From NCBI GenBank assembly GCA_026996635.1, contig JALWKH010000098.1, forward strand, positions 1 through 6,924: DNA of 6,924 nucleotides, read 5' to 3'. Of this stretch, positions 6,111 through 6,924 are shown piece after piece (the first letter of the stretch is position 1; each line of letters begins with the position of its first letter). Below the pieces are notes generated by a model. That model was not told where the DNA came from and searched no databases. It saw only the letters and a list, made by a program, of their open reading frames with translations. Source of the DNA: Bacteroidales bacterium (GTDB taxonomy: Bacteria > Bacteroidota > Bacteroidia > Bacteroidales > JALTDM01). The position numbers and the translations under genes were made by a program.

Positions 6111-6767
6111 ATGCAAAAAAATAAGTTTTACATACTGCTGTCAAAAAATAAACACGAGTTTTCACAAGAAGATATTGAGGAACTGCGTATTTTGTACTCA
6201 ACACATCCTTATTTTCAGGCTAACCAGTTTTTATTTCTTGCCGCTTTAAAACAAAATGAAAGCCCTGAATATGAAATTCTTTTAAGAAAAATAGCTCCGA
6301 ATATTCCCGACAGAAAACAACTACTGCTTTATTTAAACGGATTGGCCACTTCAGCCAAACAAGAATCAATGGAAGATATTTCATCAGTATTTTCCTTTGC
6401 AAAATCTGACAATAAAAACGATAAATTAAGTTTTGAGGAATGGTTGGATAAATTCAAAACCGGAAAAACAAAAGAAACAACCCAAGAAGACGACCTTATA
6501 TCTAAATTCTTGAAAAAAGAACGGAAATTTACGCCTTCAGCAAATGAAATACCACAACCCCACCAACAAAAAAGAGAAGAAAAAGAAGTAGAAGGAAATG
6601 AAGGTGGTAGCTTGTTTACCGAAACATTGGCAAAATTGTACGAGTCCCAAGGATATTTTGATAAAGCAATAAAAGTTTACCGTGAATTAATATTGGTATT
6701 TCCAAAAAAAAGTAGTTACTTTGCAAGCCGTATTGAAGAAATAGAAAATAAACAAAAAAATAAATAG
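6111..6767 (+). CDS. Conserved Bacteroidota protein with C-terminal TPR-like helix pair, unknown function
   Basis: The 218-residue product has no signal peptide or membrane segment and should be cytoplasmic. The N-terminal part (5-80) is predicted helical, with a [15 protein letters not shown] stretch (32-46). The middle (about 85-165) is charged and Lys/Glu/Gln-rich, probably disordered, with short hydrophobic motifs FEEWLDKF (108-115) and [10 protein letters not shown] (128-137) that could be peptide-binding elements. The C-terminus has one tetratricopeptide-like unit, [27 protein letters not shown] (167-193), then a capping helix. One TPR alone is usually too little for a stable superhelix, so it may dimerise or bind a partner. 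It begins 7 bases after lptE and ends 2 bases before secG, so it is surely co-transcribed with them. The position suggests a link to envelope biogenesis or secretion, but no function is established that I can name. Confidence 0.8.
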   Translation: MQKNKFYILLSKNKHEFSQEDIEELRILYSTHPYFQANQFLFLAALKQNESPEYEILLRKIAPNIPDRKQLLLYLNGLATSAKQESMEDISSVFSFAKSDNKNDKLSFEEWLDKFKTGKTKETTQEDDLISKFLKKERKFTPSANEIPQPHQQKREEKEVEGNEGGSLFTETLAKLYESQGYFDKAIKVYRELILVFPKKSSYFASRIEEIENKQKNK

Positions 6768-6769
6768 TT

Positions 6770-6924
6770 ATGTACACAGTATTTATTGTTTTAATCGTAA
6801 TAGTAAGTATTCTGTTGCTTTTGATTGTATTGGTTCAAAATCCTAAAGGTGGAGGTCTTGCATCTACTTTTGCATCATCCAACCAATTTATGGGTGTGAG
6901 AAGAACAACAGACTTTTTGGAAAA
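6770..6924 (+). CDS. secG: Protein translocase subunit SecG, 3' end cut off
   Basis: The first 51 codons are present. SecG is the small, non-essential subunit of the SecYEG channel in the inner membrane and aids SecA-driven export. The N-terminal transmembrane helix is visible (about residues 4-20, nearly all Ile/Val/Leu), followed by the family hallmark LVQNPKGGGLASTFASSNQ (20-38) and then FMGVRRTTDFLE. Bacteroidota SecG proteins are about 110-130 residues, so the second transmembrane helix and the tail lie beyond the window. The ATG at 6770 is two bases after the preceding stop and gives the expected N-terminus. Confidence 0.94.
   Translation, partial: MYTVFIVLIVIVSILLLLIVLVQNPKGGGLASTFASSNQFMGVRRTTDFLE

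Overview
The window looks like chromosomal DNA from a member of the Bacteroidota, most likely the order Bacteroidales. The evidence is AT-rich DNA, starts without clear Shine-Dalgarno sequences, export signals ending in Ser-Gln, an LptE of the Bacteroidota type, and the gene order sigma-54 activator, lptE, TPR protein, secG, which I recall as conserved in this group. All eight genes lie on the + strand. No gap exceeds 71 bases, and I see no RNA gene, mobile element, CRISPR array or strong terminator.

Layout. Bases 1-366 hold the 3' part of a SiaC-family (DUF1987) phosphoprotein gene. A 61-base gap ends in a tandem GGGGTT repeat just ahead of a secreted SpoIID/LytB-domain protein (428-1624). 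Fifteen bases later a TTG-initiated LpxH-like UDP-2,3-diacylglucosamine diphosphatase begins (1640-2398). It overlaps by 4 bases a secreted protein made almost wholly of about 23 tandem 24-residue MORN-like (YwqK-type) repeats (2395-4203). A 71-base gap follows with a perfect 8-bp inverted repeat and a possible Bacteroidota-type promoter. It leads to a second tight group: a sigma-54 activator with no N-terminal sensor domain (4275-5594), the LPS-assembly lipoprotein LptE (5591-6103, 4-base overlap), a TPR-tailed protein of unknown function (6111-6767) and the start of secG (6770 to the window end).

The theme is cell-envelope construction: glycan-strand processing (SpoIID), lipid A synthesis (LpxH), LPS export to the outer surface (LptE) and protein secretion (SecG). 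The sigma-54 activator is translationally coupled to lptE, which suggests, but does not prove, a regulatory link to envelope state. I found no clearly undescribed system. The least explained parts are the long linker in the sigma-54 activator, the inverted repeat upstream of it, the large MORN-like protein, and the unknown protein between lptE and secG.
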